DNA from: Limosilactobacillus urinaemulieris
GTDB lineage: Bacteria; Bacillota; Bacilli; Lactobacillales; Lactobacillaceae
Direction of reading: 5' to 3'
Assembly (NCBI RefSeq): GCF_014838745.1
Contig: NZ_JABUXR010000002.1
Span: forward strand, 1-64,000
DNA length: 64,000 nucleotides
The notes under the pieces: generated by a model
What the model saw: only the letters and a program-made list of their open reading frames with translations
Told to the model about the DNA's origin: nothing
Databases searched by the model: none
Position numbers and translations under genes: made by a program
Shown: piece after piece, positions 40,395 to 48,251 of the stretch
How the letters are laid out: the number at the start of each line of letters is the position of its first letter
How positions within the stretch are numbered: the first letter of the stretch is position 1

Positions 40395-40834
40395 TACTTT
40401 TCACCAGCCTTATCATCTTCGTGTTCTCCAAAAATATCATCCGGATCCACTGTTTGTTCTTCCTTCTTTTGAACAATTCCTTTAACGTGAATATTAACCT
40501 CACTAACATTTAGATCTGTCATTAACGTTACTTGTTGTTTCACCCGATCTTGAATCTTTGCAGCAAGCTTAGGAACTGAAACACCATAATCAATATAAAC
40601 ATCAATATCGATAGTCAAATTATCATTTTGGCTAGTTAACTTAACCCCACGACGCTGATCAGACCGTCCTAATAATTCACCAAAACTATTGGCAAGCGAA
40701 CCGTACATTTTTGAAACACCATCAATTTCACTTGCAGCAACGCCAGCAATAATCTCAACAACACGAGGTGCTACTTCAATCGTACCGAGAGATTGATCTT
40801 CACTGCTCAAGATGATCTTTGAATCTTCTGCCAT
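40394..40834 (-). CDS. Asp23/Gls24 family protein (YqhY)
   Basis: 146 aa, second family member in the window, in the conserved yqhY-nusB pair. In B. subtilis YqhY is tied to lipid (acetyl-CoA carboxylase) homeostasis. The C-terminal 25 residues are very acidic. AGGACT/TGGAGG precedes the ATG. Confidence 0.92.
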   Translation of the reverse strand: MAEDSKIILSSEDQSLGTIEVAPRVVEIIAGVAASEIDGVSKMYGSLANSFGELLGRSDQRRGVKLTSQNDNLTIDIDVYIDYGVSVPKLAAKIQDRVKQQVTLMTDLNVSEVNIHVKGIVQKKEEQTVDPDDIFGEHEDDKAGEK

Positions 40835-40962
40835 TATAAGTCCTCCATTTTATAGTATTTCAGTATATTAACTACTAATTATTTTAGTGGTTTTACAATA
40901 ATCTTCATCGAAGTATCTCAGTATTATTTTGCACTATCTATTAGAAAAAAGCAACAATCCAA

Positions 40963-41643
40963 TCAAGTGGTTTTGAGTGAGAAACGTTCTATTAAGTGTG
41001 ACCGACGATTATACCAATCATGAATTACTAAATCAACTTCACTAGTTTGGAAGTCACCGAATTCAACATTATGAAAATTGTTAATTTCACTTAAAAATTC
41101 TTGCGGGTGAATAAGATTCTTTTTAAATCTCGCAACTGTTGCATGACCGGAAAAGGTTACGTAACGTTCATCCAATACTAGTCCGTTCTTAAGAAAGTTT
41201 GTCCTTAAAGCATTACGAAGTTGTTGCAATTCTGAAGAATAAAATCCCTTAACAAGAATTGCTCCCGGGCTACAAATCAGTCCTGCCATATGCCAATTAA
41301 TTGCATTAACATTCTCAATCGTTTTCTGAATGACTTGTTGATAGTTAATTAATTCTTCTTTGGTCATACGAAAGTCAGAAACGGCACGCCGAATATCCAT
41401 CACAGTAATATGGATAGTATTAGCTGGGTAATAATACTGAAATGGTTCAAGTCTTTTAAGCTCGTTTAGCACAAAATTAATGTTTCTGGTAACGTGAGCC
41501 GGTAACTTAACAAGGAGGGTTAGCCCTTGCCGAGAATCGACTTCTAAATTTTGCAAATTAGGATCAATCTGTACTTGGCGAGTCCTAATCGCCTGAATCC
41601 CCTGCTGTTCAATCTGAGTATAAAGTTGATTCAGTTTATCCAT
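40963..41643 (-). CDS. 2H phosphoesterase (LigT / 2'-5' RNA ligase-like) protein
   Basis: 226 aa with the two HxT/Sx motifs that define the 2H family: HITV (78-81) and HATV (167-170). Members open cyclic phosphates or 2'-5' linkages in RNA or ADP-ribose derivatives; the substrate here is unknown. It follows pepQ by 2 nt, in the place where efp usually stands between the peptidase and yqhY. The level of similarity to characterised LigT proteins looks low. Confidence 0.8.
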   Translation of the reverse strand: MDKLNQLYTQIEQQGIQAIRTRQVQIDPNLQNLEVDSRQGLTLLVKLPAHVTRNINFVLNELKRLEPFQYYYPANTIHITVMDIRRAVSDFRMTKEELINYQQVIQKTIENVNAINWHMAGLICSPGAILVKGFYSSELQQLRNALRTNFLKNGLVLDERYVTFSGHATVARFKKNLIHPQEFLSEINNFHNVEFGDFQTSEVDLVIHDWYNRRSHLIERFSLKTT

Positions 41644-41645
41644 TG

Positions 41646-42722
41646 CTAGTCCCCAACAATAATCAATTCTGTTGGTGCAGTCGTGATTACTTCTGCATCA
41701 CCATGAGTCACAATAATATCATCTTCAATTCGAACACCACCAATTTGGGGAATGTAGATCCCTGGTTCAACCGTAATCACTTCATTATTTTTTAGTTTAA
41801 CCCTTGTTGTTCCTGGCGCATATGTTGCCGGCAACTCATGGACAGCTAAACCAATGCCATGTCCCATTCCGTGATTAAATTCATCACCGTAACCAGCTTC
41901 TTCGATTAATGCACGACCGTATGCATCCAGTTCATTACCATGAGTACCAACCTTAGCATGATCAATCACCAACTGGCGAGCCTCATTTACAATCTTATAA
42001 ACATCACGGAGTTCAGGATCAATTGAGCCAACAGCAAAGGTCCTTGTCATATCCGCGGTGTAGCCATCAAGATAGTAACCAAAATCTAATGTCACAACAT
42101 CCCCGTCAGCAATCGGTTTACTTGAAGCAGTCGCATGTGGTTTTGCGGAATTAACTCCACTAGCAACAATTGTTGGAAAAGATGGTCCTGAAGCACCTTG
42201 CATTTTCATCCAATAATCAAGTTTAATTGCTAATTCACGTTCTGTTATCCCTGGATGAACAATCGAGAGAACGTAGTCATAGCCCGCTGATTGTAATTCA
42301 GCGGCAGCACGAAGCTTACTAATCTCGGTACTATCCTTAACTAACCGCATTTTTTCTATCAAATGGTGAAAGGGAACGATATCAGACGTCATCAGTTCAT
42401 CAAGAACATCAAAAAGATAATACGGAATAGTGTCTTCGTAGCCAAGAACCCTTAAGTCGAGGCCCTCACAAATTTTATTAACGGCACCATAATAATCCCG
42501 ACTAATCGTTGCAACAACCTCATCAGACTCAAATTCTTCTAAAGCTAACTGGTACCGTTCATCAGTAATAATAATGGCATTCTGCGGCGTTACTAGTAAG
42601 CATCCATCCCCTTGAAGAAGGTTAAACCCTGTTAGATAATAAATATTTCTTTGGTCAGTTACCAAAAAGGCATCAATGTATAATTGTTCGAACTTCTTTT
42701 GTAATTTACTGATTCTTGACAT
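41646..42722 (-). CDS. pepQ: M24 family Xaa-Pro peptidase
   Basis: Metallopeptidase cleaving Xaa-Pro bonds, 358 aa. Creatinase-like N-domain; pita-bread catalytic domain with metal ligands in LDFGYYLDGYTADMTRTF, HGMGHGIGLAVHE, VEPGIY and RIEDD. At this locus the gene may be an aminopeptidase (PepP type) or prolidase (PepQ); sequence alone does not decide. GGGGGA precedes the ATG. Confidence 0.9.
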   Translation of the reverse strand: MSRISKLQKKFEQLYIDAFLVTDQRNIYYLTGFNLLQGDGCLLVTPQNAIIITDERYQLALEEFESDEVVATISRDYYGAVNKICEGLDLRVLGYEDTIPYYLFDVLDELMTSDIVPFHHLIEKMRLVKDSTEISKLRAAAELQSAGYDYVLSIVHPGITERELAIKLDYWMKMQGASGPSFPTIVASGVNSAKPHATASSKPIADGDVVTLDFGYYLDGYTADMTRTFAVGSIDPELRDVYKIVNEARQLVIDHAKVGTHGNELDAYGRALIEEAGYGDEFNHGMGHGIGLAVHELPATYAPGTTRVKLKNNEVITVEPGIYIPQIGGVRIEDDIIVTHGDAEVITTAPTELIIVGD

Positions 42723-42790
42723 TAGCTGATTCCCCCATTTTTGATTTAATTCTATTATAGGTAATTTTGATAATTAATGACGAGGGGTAA

Positions 42791-42832
42791 ATTTAAAAAT
42801 AAAAAGGACCGAACCATTAAAGGCACGGTCCC
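42791..42832 (-). terminator. rplU-prp-rpmA terminator
   Basis: GGACCG (42831-42826) pairs with CGGTCC (42811-42806), followed by TTTTTATTTTT. Confidence 0.88.
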
Positions 42833-42840
42833 TTATATTA

Positions 42841-43122
42841 TTATTCGGCAACTGGGTAAACAGAAACCTTCCGCTTGTCACGGCCAAGACGTTCAAACTT
42901 AACTCGACCAGCAACCTTAGCGTAAAGGGTATCGTCACCACCACGGCCAACGTTTTCACCAGGGTTAATGTGAGTACCACGTTGACGGTAAATGATTGAA
43001 CCAGCTGTAACGATTGAACCATCAACAGCCTTGGTACCAAGACGACGACCAGCTGAGTTCCGACCGTTGGCAGTGGAACCGCCCCCCTTGTGGTGAGAGA
43101 AGAATTGCAAATTCATAATCAT
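42841..43122 (-). CDS. rpmA: 50S ribosomal protein L27 with cleavable N-terminal extension
   Basis: 93 aa. The N-terminus [16 protein letters not shown] has the Firmicutes prepeptide that must be removed between FF and S before the mature L27 tail can reach the peptidyl transferase centre. The protease Prp is encoded directly upstream. GGAGGTG lies 7 nt before the first ATG. Confidence 0.97.
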   Translation of the reverse strand: MIMNLQFFSHHKGGGSTANGRNSAGRRLGTKAVDGSIVTAGSIIYRQRGTHINPGENVGRGGDDTLYAKVAGRVKFERLGRDKRKVSVYPVAE

Positions 43123-43147
43123 AATTGTTCACCTCCAGCAAATATTT

Positions 43148-43474
43148 TTAATTTTTAAACATTTTTATTTCAATGTTTTGAGGATAGCTTTCTGCAATAT
43201 CATTCATTCCATTAAAGAATGTCTGCATAATAACTTGCGCATCATGAACCAAACTAATATCAGTAACATCGAAAAAGCCACCATTATCATCATCACTATC
43301 AATATTCGGCTTAGTTTTAGCAACTTGCTCCAAACCATTAATAGTAGATATTGATAAAGCAGATACAGCTGCACAAACAATGTCTTGACCATAAGGACCA
43401 GCATCGGCATGCCCTGTCATCTGAAAAGCGGTAATTAGGTGATCCGAATTCAAATTAAAAGTTACCCGAATCAT
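43148..43474 (-). CDS. prp: Ribosomal-processing cysteine protease Prp
   Basis: 108-aa cysteine protease that cleaves the L27 prepeptide. Catalytic His22 (GHADAGPYG) and Cys34 (DIVCAAVSAL) are present at the positions known for the family. Encoded between rplU and rpmA as in all Firmicutes that carry the L27 extension. Confidence 0.95.
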   Translation of the reverse strand: MIRVTFNLNSDHLITAFQMTGHADAGPYGQDIVCAAVSALSISTINGLEQVAKTKPNIDSDDDNGGFFDVTDISLVHDAQVIMQTFFNGMNDIAESYPQNIEIKMFKN

Positions 43475-43488
43475 TATCTACCTCCGCA

Positions 43489-43797
43489 TTAAGCATTGAT
43501 CTTGTTAACAGTAACCTTAGTGTATGGTTGACGGTGACCTTGCTTAGTGTGGGTGTGCTTCTTAGGCTTGTACTTGAAGGTAACAACCTTCTTTTCCTTA
43601 CCTTGCTTATCAACAGTAGCTTCAACTGATGCACCATCAACTAATGGAGTACCAATCTTAGTGCTGTCGCCACCAACAAAGACTACTTGATCAAAAGTAA
43701 CCTTGTCGCCTTCCTTAGCATCAAGCTTTTCAACGTAGATGGATGAACCTTCTTCTACCTTGTATTGCTTACCGCCAGTTACGATAATTGCGTACAT
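43489..43797 (-). CDS. rplU: 50S ribosomal protein L21
   Basis: 102 aa from the ATG at 43797, beginning [17 protein letters not shown], with AAGGAGGTG upstream. The 16-codon in-frame extension lies in the leader RNA and is rejected. First gene of rplU-prp-rpmA. Confidence 0.97.
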   Translation of the reverse strand: MYAIIVTGGKQYKVEEGSSIYVEKLDAKEGDKVTFDQVVFVGGDSTKIGTPLVDGASVEATVDKQGKEKKVVTFKYKPKKHTHTKQGHRQPYTKVTVNKINA

Positions 43798-43902
43798 AAA
43801 TTTGTGCACCTCCTTAATTCTAAGACTCGCCGAACCAAGCAGCAAATGCTTTAAACTTGGCAGCGTGCGGTTGTAGTTGTTGGGTCACAAATACAACAGT
43901 TG
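43798..43902 (-). ncRNA. L21-leader-type 5' UTR
   Basis: A leader of about 100 nt between the promoter and rplU. It contains the block ACCGCACGCTGCCAAG, a loop around TTTAAAGCATTTG, then CTGCTTGGTTCGGCGAG, which pairs back with it. Layout and place match the L21 leader, a structured 5' UTR of this operon in Firmicutes. Not tested with a covariance model. Confidence 0.65.
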
Positions 43903-43903
43903 C

Positions 43904-43932
43904 ATAATATCAAAAATCAACTAATTAGTCAA
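43904..43932 (-). promoter_or_regulatory. rplU operon promoter
   Basis: -35 TTGACT (43932-43927), 17-nt spacer, -10 TATTAT (43909-43904). Confidence 0.8.
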
Positions 43933-43952
43933 CTACAACTTTGATAGAGTTC

Positions 43953-43985
43953 AAAAAGGGAGAGGCCGGGAAATAACCCGACCTC
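43953..43985 (-). terminator. Terminator upstream of rplU (for the tetR side)
   Basis: GAGGTCGGG (43985-43977) pairs with CCCGGCCTC (43970-43962), followed by TTTTT (43957-43953) on the minus strand. Confidence 0.7.
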
Positions 43986-44135
43986 TTCACTGTTTTAAAG
44001 GTAATACTGCAACAGCGCAGTAACTGGCTGGCAGTTCAAATGCTGATTTATCAGCATTTGACCAACCTAGCCATCCTTACGCGGGGGGTGGGAAGACGAA
44101 CTAGACAAGCTAGTTCTGTCTCACTCCCTCCCTAA
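43986..44135. repeat. Dispersed intergenic repeat, copy C
   Basis: Non-coding block between rplU and the TetR gene. It has a perfect hairpin CAAATGCTGAT/ATCAGCATTTG (44037-44047 with 44050-44060). A G-run and a second hairpin, GAACTAG/CTAGTTC, follow, ending TCTCACTCCC. The G-run plus hairpin plus TCAC-CTCCC ending matches copy B. The CAAATGCTGAT word recurs after the tRNA gene at 45051. Confidence 0.5.
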
Positions 44136-44143
44136 ACTAAGAT

Positions 44144-44791
44144 TCATTGAATATCCTGTAATGCTGGCTCAGCTTCATGACTAAAGAAGTCAAGCAAAAG
44201 GATATTGTTAGAATCTAACTGATCGAGCATCTTCCCCACGCTTTGAGTCATGTATCGTGATGTATAAATCATACCGTCTTTTAGCCAATGACTTATTATC
44301 CCAAGAAGTGCTGAATCAATGAAGGAGATCTGCAAATTCAAGGGAACTTTTGGTTGCTCATCTGCTTCAGCCATCACTGTGTAAAACCTTGATAGCTGTT
44401 CAGATAACCGATCATAAAGTTGTTCATAGAAGAAGTCATTTCGTTCGTTGTTCAGTAATACATCAAAAATATCAGCTTCACTTTCAATGTACTGAAACGC
44501 CTTCTGGAGTGAGAACACCTGCACCGTTTGCCCTTTAGAAAAACTAAGGTCCTCACTCTCTACCATCACTTGATCAAAGAATTCATCAAGGATCTCGTTA
44601 ATCGCGGATCTGATGAAGTCCTTCTTATCTTTATAGTGAAGATAGAAAGTTCCCCGGGTGATGTTGGCGGTTTCAGTAATTTTTTGAACGCTGATGTCTT
44701 CTAATTTTTCTCTTTGCATTAGATAAACTAGTGCTTTACGAAGACTATTACGTGTCTTCACTACACGTGGATCTGTCTTATTACCTGCCAT
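44144..44791 (-). CDS. TetR/AcrR family transcriptional regulator
   Basis: 215 aa. The N-terminal HTH has SVQKITETANITRGTFYLHYKDKKDF in part, the canonical TetR DNA-binding pattern; the helical C-terminal ligand domain is unassigned. No target gene is adjacent. The promoter carries 8-bp inverted repeats flanking the -10, suggesting autoregulation. Ligand unknown. Confidence 0.9.
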   Translation of the reverse strand: MAGNKTDPRVVKTRNSLRKALVYLMQREKLEDISVQKITETANITRGTFYLHYKDKKDFIRSAINEILDEFFDQVMVESEDLSFSKGQTVQVFSLQKAFQYIESEADIFDVLLNNERNDFFYEQLYDRLSEQLSRFYTVMAEADEQPKVPLNLQISFIDSALLGIISHWLKDGMIYTSRYMTQSVGKMLDQLDSNNILLLDFFSHEAEPALQDIQ

Positions 44792-44828
44792 AAATCATCA
44801 TCCCTTCGATTTCAGCTTAAGTTCCCCT

Positions 44829-44882
44829 CGCTTTCGTACTTCTACTAATTTAAAGTATAGGTTTCGAAAGCGGTTCAGTCAA
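44829..44882 (-). promoter_or_regulatory. tetR promoter with inverted-repeat operator candidate
   Basis: -35 TTGACT (44882-44877), 17-nt spacer, -10 TATACT (44859-44854). CGCTTTCG (44829-44836) and CGAAAGCG (44865-44872) are perfect inverted 8-mers, one in the spacer and one just past the -10. The first arm is not transcribed, so this is a DNA-level site rather than an mRNA hairpin. Confidence 0.65.
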
Positions 44883-44932
44883 ACAATCAAAGTAATCATT
44901 CTATAAAAAATGCAATATATTTTCAAGCTGCA

Positions 44933-44962
44933 TTGACAATTACGGACGTAAAATTATATACT
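44933..44962 (+). promoter_or_regulatory. tRNA-Arg promoter
   Basis: -35 TTGACA (44933-44938), 18-nt spacer, -10 TATACT (44957-44962). Confidence 0.7.
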
Positions 44963-44973
44963 ATAATTTGTCT

Positions 44974-45047
44974 GAAACGGTAGCTCAACTGGATAGAGCA
45001 TCGGTCTTCTAAACCGAGGGTTGAGGGTTCAAGTCCCTCTCGTTTCA
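44974..45047 (+). tRNA. tRNA-Arg (anticodon UCU)
   Basis: Cloverleaf read by eye: acceptor GAAACGG/TCGTTTC (one G-U), D arm GCTC/GAGC, anticodon stem TCGGT/ACCGA with loop CTTCTAA (anticodon TCT), T arm GAGGG/CCCTC with loop TTCAAGT, discriminator A. CCA is not encoded. 74 nt. Single tRNA with its own promoter. Confidence 0.93.
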
Positions 45048-45049
45048 TT

Positions 45050-45074
45050 TCAAATGCTGATATATCAGTATTTA
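45050..45074. repeat. Hairpin repeat after tRNA-Arg
   Basis: TCAAATGCTGAT pairs with ATCAGTATTT. The same word forms the hairpin in repeat copy C about 1 kb away. Confidence 0.45.
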
Positions 45075-45115
45075 TGAGCCAGTTGAACTTTAGGAATACT
45101 TCTAAGTAAATAGAA

Positions 45116-45154
45116 AAATAGCATTTCCTTCAAAATAGGAAGTGCTATTTTTTT
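45116..45154 (+). terminator. Terminator downstream of tRNA-Arg
   Basis: AAATAGCATTTCCT (45116-45129) pairs with AGGAAGTGCTATTT (45137-45150), followed by seven T. Probable end of the tRNA transcript. Confidence 0.8.
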
Positions 45155-45512
45155 ATACTAAATATCATCTATGTGAGTAAATTGGCTGGCTTAAAATAAT
45201 AACACCGGATTGCCTGAAATATTTTTCAATATATGATTAATTTATCAATCTATTAGCTATCTTCCCAATTAATTACGGATTAAACAAATAATATTCTCAA
45301 AAATAAGTAATCTTCAATAATTTAATAATAATCTCTCGATAACTAAAGAAATACAGCGTCAATGAGAGTTAGACCTTTCATATTAAATCTTCTAAAATTG
45401 ATAATATTTTAAACATTTAATAAAGATTATGTCAGTTTATTAGTTATTAATTGCAAAATAATGAAAAAGTCTAATAATAAAAAATAGAGAATGCTTTTTG
45501 AGGTGATTTATC
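45155..45512. other. AT-rich non-coding stretch
   Basis: About 360 nt of very AT-rich DNA. I see no ORF with a ribosome-binding site until 45513. TTGCAA followed about 15-17 nt later by TAATAAT, near 45450-45480, may be the promoter of the small gene that follows. Confidence 0.4.
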
Positions 45513-45656
45513 ATGTTACCATTCTTTGTTATTATAATAATTTTAATTGGTTCAGTTGTTGGTCAAATTATGTTTGGTAACAAAACCAATAATGATGATC
45601 AAGCAGCTGGTAAACATGTTGCTTCTCGTAACAGTTATAATAGTCGGAAAGCATGA
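45513..45656 (+). CDS. 47-aa single-pass membrane peptide
   Basis: Unrecognised small protein starting MLPFFVIIIILIGSVVGQ, one TM segment (about 3-20), then a polar, Asn- and basic-rich tail. GAGGTG lies 8 nt before the ATG and a strong terminator follows, so it looks like a genuine monocistronic gene. Function unknown; small membrane stress or toxin-like peptides are possible but unsupported. Confidence 0.65.
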   Translation: MLPFFVIIIILIGSVVGQIMFGNKTNNDDQAAGKHVASRNSYNSRKA

Positions 45657-45672
45657 TCGTTTTCGATTCAAC

Positions 45673-45709
45673 AAAAAAGAGGACTGGCAAATGTCAGTCC
45701 TCTTTTTTT
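45673..45709. terminator. Bidirectional terminator
   Basis: GAGGACTG and CAGTCCTC pair around GCAAATGT, with A6 before and T7 after. Serves the 47-aa gene and the convergent minus-strand operon. Confidence 0.88.
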
Positions 45710-45712
45710 GCT

Positions 45713-46243
45713 TTAATTTTTTATCCAATGGGTTCGTTGCTGCTCAATCAATTCTTTATACTTAGTAGTAATTTCTTCGCCACTAAATCTTAAATCAACC
45801 AGCCCCCCCCACTTTATTAGGAGATGCCAAGCATGACGAAAACTTTCCTGACGGTGATTGTAGTAAGCATCGTTAAGAAAGTGCTTAATTGCTAAGTATT
45901 GCTTATTAAGATCGGCAAGTTTCGTTGTTGGTTTAGTTCGTTGAATTAAATCCCATTGTTTTTGATCCATAACAACCAAATGTGTCCACTGCTGCTTTGC
46001 ACTGAATAGTAACAATAATTCAAGTGATTGCAAGTAGTGCTCAAGTGACTCCTGGGGATCTTCCTTAGATTGATCAAGAACTTTAAACCAGCCATTACTA
46101 TTCGCAAGCTTTGCTAGTTCTACATCTAATGCAACAAAGATTGTTTGCTTGCGCGTTTCTGGACCAATCGTCAGCTCCCTTGCTTCGTCCACATCGAGTT
46201 CTAAATCAATTACTTGATGTAGTAATGTTGTCCAATTAATCAT
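45713..46243 (-). CDS. Dimeric dUTPase-like (all-alpha NTP pyrophosphatase fold) protein, probably inactive
   Basis: 176 aa from the ATG at 46243, which overlaps the upstream stop as ATGATTAA. The segment VALDVELAKLANSNGWFK (37-54) and the C-terminal AYYNHRQES resemble the dimeric dUTPase family (dUTPase_2, MazG-like). The metal-ligand pattern is eroded: only E42 and E68 remain where the family expects two ExxE/ExxD pairs; K45, H69 and Q72 replace acidic residues. Last gene of a three-gene operon. I infer a regulatory or structural descendant; the family call is by eye. Confidence 0.6.
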   Translation of the reverse strand: MINWTTLLHQVIDLELDVDEARELTIGPETRKQTIFVALDVELAKLANSNGWFKVLDQSKEDPQESLEHYLQSLELLLLFSAKQQWTHLVVMDQKQWDLIQRTKPTTKLADLNKQYLAIKHFLNDAYYNHRQESFRHAWHLLIKWGGLVDLRFSGEEITTKYKELIEQQRTHWIKN

Positions 46244-47237
46244 TTTTCTCATCATCCTCAAGAACTGACTCATCAGTTGTCGGCTCATCCTGTTCAACTT
46301 GCTCATCATCGGCAAAAATTAACGGATCTGACTTGACCGCTAATTCATCACGATTATTCAAGTACCAATCACGAATTAATTGGTAATGAAGTAGCAAGTC
46401 AAAAAGTGAAACTTGGGCGTCAGGATCTTGAACAGAGAAAAACCATTGTTGACTGTAATCATCAGGGTCAAACGAAAGATCAAGATTAACCTGACGTTCA
46501 AGCCGTAATTCAGCACCATTATTCTTTGGTAAATTAAATAGCATGTAATCAGTTTCTGCCGTAGCAACGAACAATCGATCAATTACGGTTAATGATAGTT
46601 CAAGCTGAGCTAAGTCATAATGCTGCTGGTTACTTGTATCAAGGATTCCCCGATCAATTACAAAATTCAAATCGTCGTGAAGCGCCTGGGCAAAAAGTAA
46701 TAACGGTTTGATTGCCGAACGTAAGTCAAGATCCGAATACTTTTTTAACCCATTAATGATAAAGTAGTTCACTAGTGCTTTATTATTAAACCGTAACATT
46801 TGATGCTTGAGGTTTAGAGAAAAAATTGGTTCATTATCATTGACATCCGTAAAAACGGCATTTTCTTCCGCATCCTTAATAAAATGAAAGAGGACCTTTT
46901 CACCTAACGCAGAAATCGTTGCATAAAAACGGTGGCTTGTTGGATCTTCAGTAATTTTGAGTTCTGTATTGGAGTGCATTTCCAACAATCGTCCCATTAA
47001 TAGCAAATAATAATCTGCAGCCTGATAGTGTTGAGGAAACTTAACAAACGCGTCTTCTAAATCTAAATTTACTAAATCGTTTGTTGCAGCAAAAAGATCA
47101 TGAGCGTCTTCAGTTTGAGCTAGTTTAGTTAATAATTTGACGTAATGTTGACCAATTTCCAGGCCATGCTCAAAAGAATGGGCCAAGGCATTTAACTGTT
47201 CAGATGGTTGATTCAACATTTGATTATTGTTCATCAT
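46236..47237 (-). CDS. Uncharacterised 333-aa protein, middle gene of three-gene operon
   Basis: No family recognised. Soluble, helix-rich, acidic protein with no signal peptide or TM segment. The C-terminal 30 residues are almost all acidic. It overlaps both neighbours (14 nt upstream, 8 nt downstream), so the three products are probably made together and may form a complex. The first ATG codons MMNNNQM overlap the end of the 295-aa gene. Confidence 0.8.
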   Translation of the reverse strand: MMNNNQMLNQPSEQLNALAHSFEHGLEIGQHYVKLLTKLAQTEDAHDLFAATNDLVNLDLEDAFVKFPQHYQAADYYLLLMGRLLEMHSNTELKITEDPTSHRFYATISALGEKVLFHFIKDAEENAVFTDVNDNEPIFSLNLKHQMLRFNNKALVNYFIINGLKKYSDLDLRSAIKPLLLFAQALHDDLNFVIDRGILDTSNQQHYDLAQLELSLTVIDRLFVATAETDYMLFNLPKNNGAELRLERQVNLDLSFDPDDYSQQWFFSVQDPDAQVSLFDLLLHYQLIRDWYLNNRDELAVKSDPLIFADDEQVEQDEPTTDESVLEDDEKND

Positions 47238-48111
47238 CTGTCACCTGCTTTTCTTGGTCATCAGATAAGCTCTTAATGTAATTAGCGTATAAATTGCGGT
47301 TAGCTAATTCAAAGTCTTCAAAAGAACCGAACGTATCTAAAATACTTTTTTGTTCATAGCTCAAAATTGTATTTTCTTTTGAAAGTGACAGAACTACCTG
47401 CTCGTTATCCTTGATTGTTTGCGTAGCTGTTCGTGATTCTTCTTCTTCGTCTTCTAACTTTTGAAGAGCATCAACAAGGCTTTGTCGACTTTCCTTATTC
47501 TTAGTACTTTCCCAAATTCCTGAACGCGAGCTAACATCCTTTAGTTGTTCTTGTAACTTAGTCCGCTGTTCTTCACGTTCACGCTGGTGATCAATTAAAT
47601 CTTGCAGTCGATCATTTTCAGCAGAGATTTTATCAATCTTGTCGCTATTGTACCGCTTATTATCACGGGACAATTCAAATGTCTTCTTCAACTTATCGTA
47701 TTCATCATTATTAAACAGGAAGCGAACATTGAGAACGTCCAATTCACCAAATTCACGGCGATCCCACCAATTACCAAAATAGATCCGGTAATGACCGGTC
47801 TCATATTCCTCATAATAAAAGAATGGATACTGCTTCCCCAAATAATCAATCAATTTAATACTTAAGAAGTTACTTAAGTAATTAGTAATATCATCAACTA
47901 AGCTCATTACGCTTTGATTGTTAGGTTGTTGCTCCCGATGTTCGATCTCCTTAGCATAACGTTGATTATCCAATAACTGATAGATTTTTTTATCATGGTG
48001 ATCTTTTACTGCTTCATCCACTTGGCGCAGGAAGGAAACCTTTTCAGCAATCCGCTGATTAATAATTCCACTTACGTCATGAGCAGCCTGTTCGTGTCCT
48101 GAAATTGCCAT
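47224..48111 (-). CDS. Uncharacterised coiled-coil protein, first gene of three-gene operon
   Basis: 295 aa, family not recognised. The N-terminal helical part is followed by an aromatic-rich block (YPFFYYEEYETGHYRIYFG, then WWDRREFGELDV). A long charged coiled coil runs from about residue 145 to 250, and the tail is acidic. GAGGAG lies before the ATG. No clear promoter was found in 48112-48220, where an imperfect hairpin lies near 48170-48203. The role of the operon is unknown. Confidence 0.82.
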   Translation of the reverse strand: MAISGHEQAAHDVSGIINQRIAEKVSFLRQVDEAVKDHHDKKIYQLLDNQRYAKEIEHREQQPNNQSVMSLVDDITNYLSNFLSIKLIDYLGKQYPFFYYEEYETGHYRIYFGNWWDRREFGELDVLNVRFLFNNDEYDKLKKTFELSRDNKRYNSDKIDKISAENDRLQDLIDHQREREEQRTKLQEQLKDVSSRSGIWESTKNKESRQSLVDALQKLEDEEEESRTATQTIKDNEQVVLSLSKENTILSYEQKSILDTFGSFEDFELANRNLYANYIKSLSDDQEKQVTDDEQ

Positions 48112-48222
48112 TATGCACCGCTCCTCACTTTAATAACTAGTTTTTATCTTAATCGACTTGTTGCAAGATTTAAAGAACTTCATAAATTATTGAAGAGTTT
48201 CTTTACATTTAACCAGCGATCG

Positions 48223-48250
48223 TTGATTTTAAAATAAAATTGGTTATAAT
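48223..48250 (+). promoter_or_regulatory. Promoter of the 41-aa gene
   Basis: -35 TTGATT (48223-48228), 16-nt spacer, consensus -10 TATAAT (48245-48250). Confidence 0.75.
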
Positions 48251-48251
48251 T

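Noticed and set aside
43798-43845. N-terminal extension of L21
   Set aside because: The codons lie in the structured leader RNA, and the strong AAGGAGGTG serves the ATG at 43797.
45547-45765. 72-codon plus-strand ORF overlapping the 47-aa gene
   Set aside because: It runs through the terminator into the convergent gene and lacks a ribosome-binding site; the ATG at 45513 in another frame has GAGGTG.
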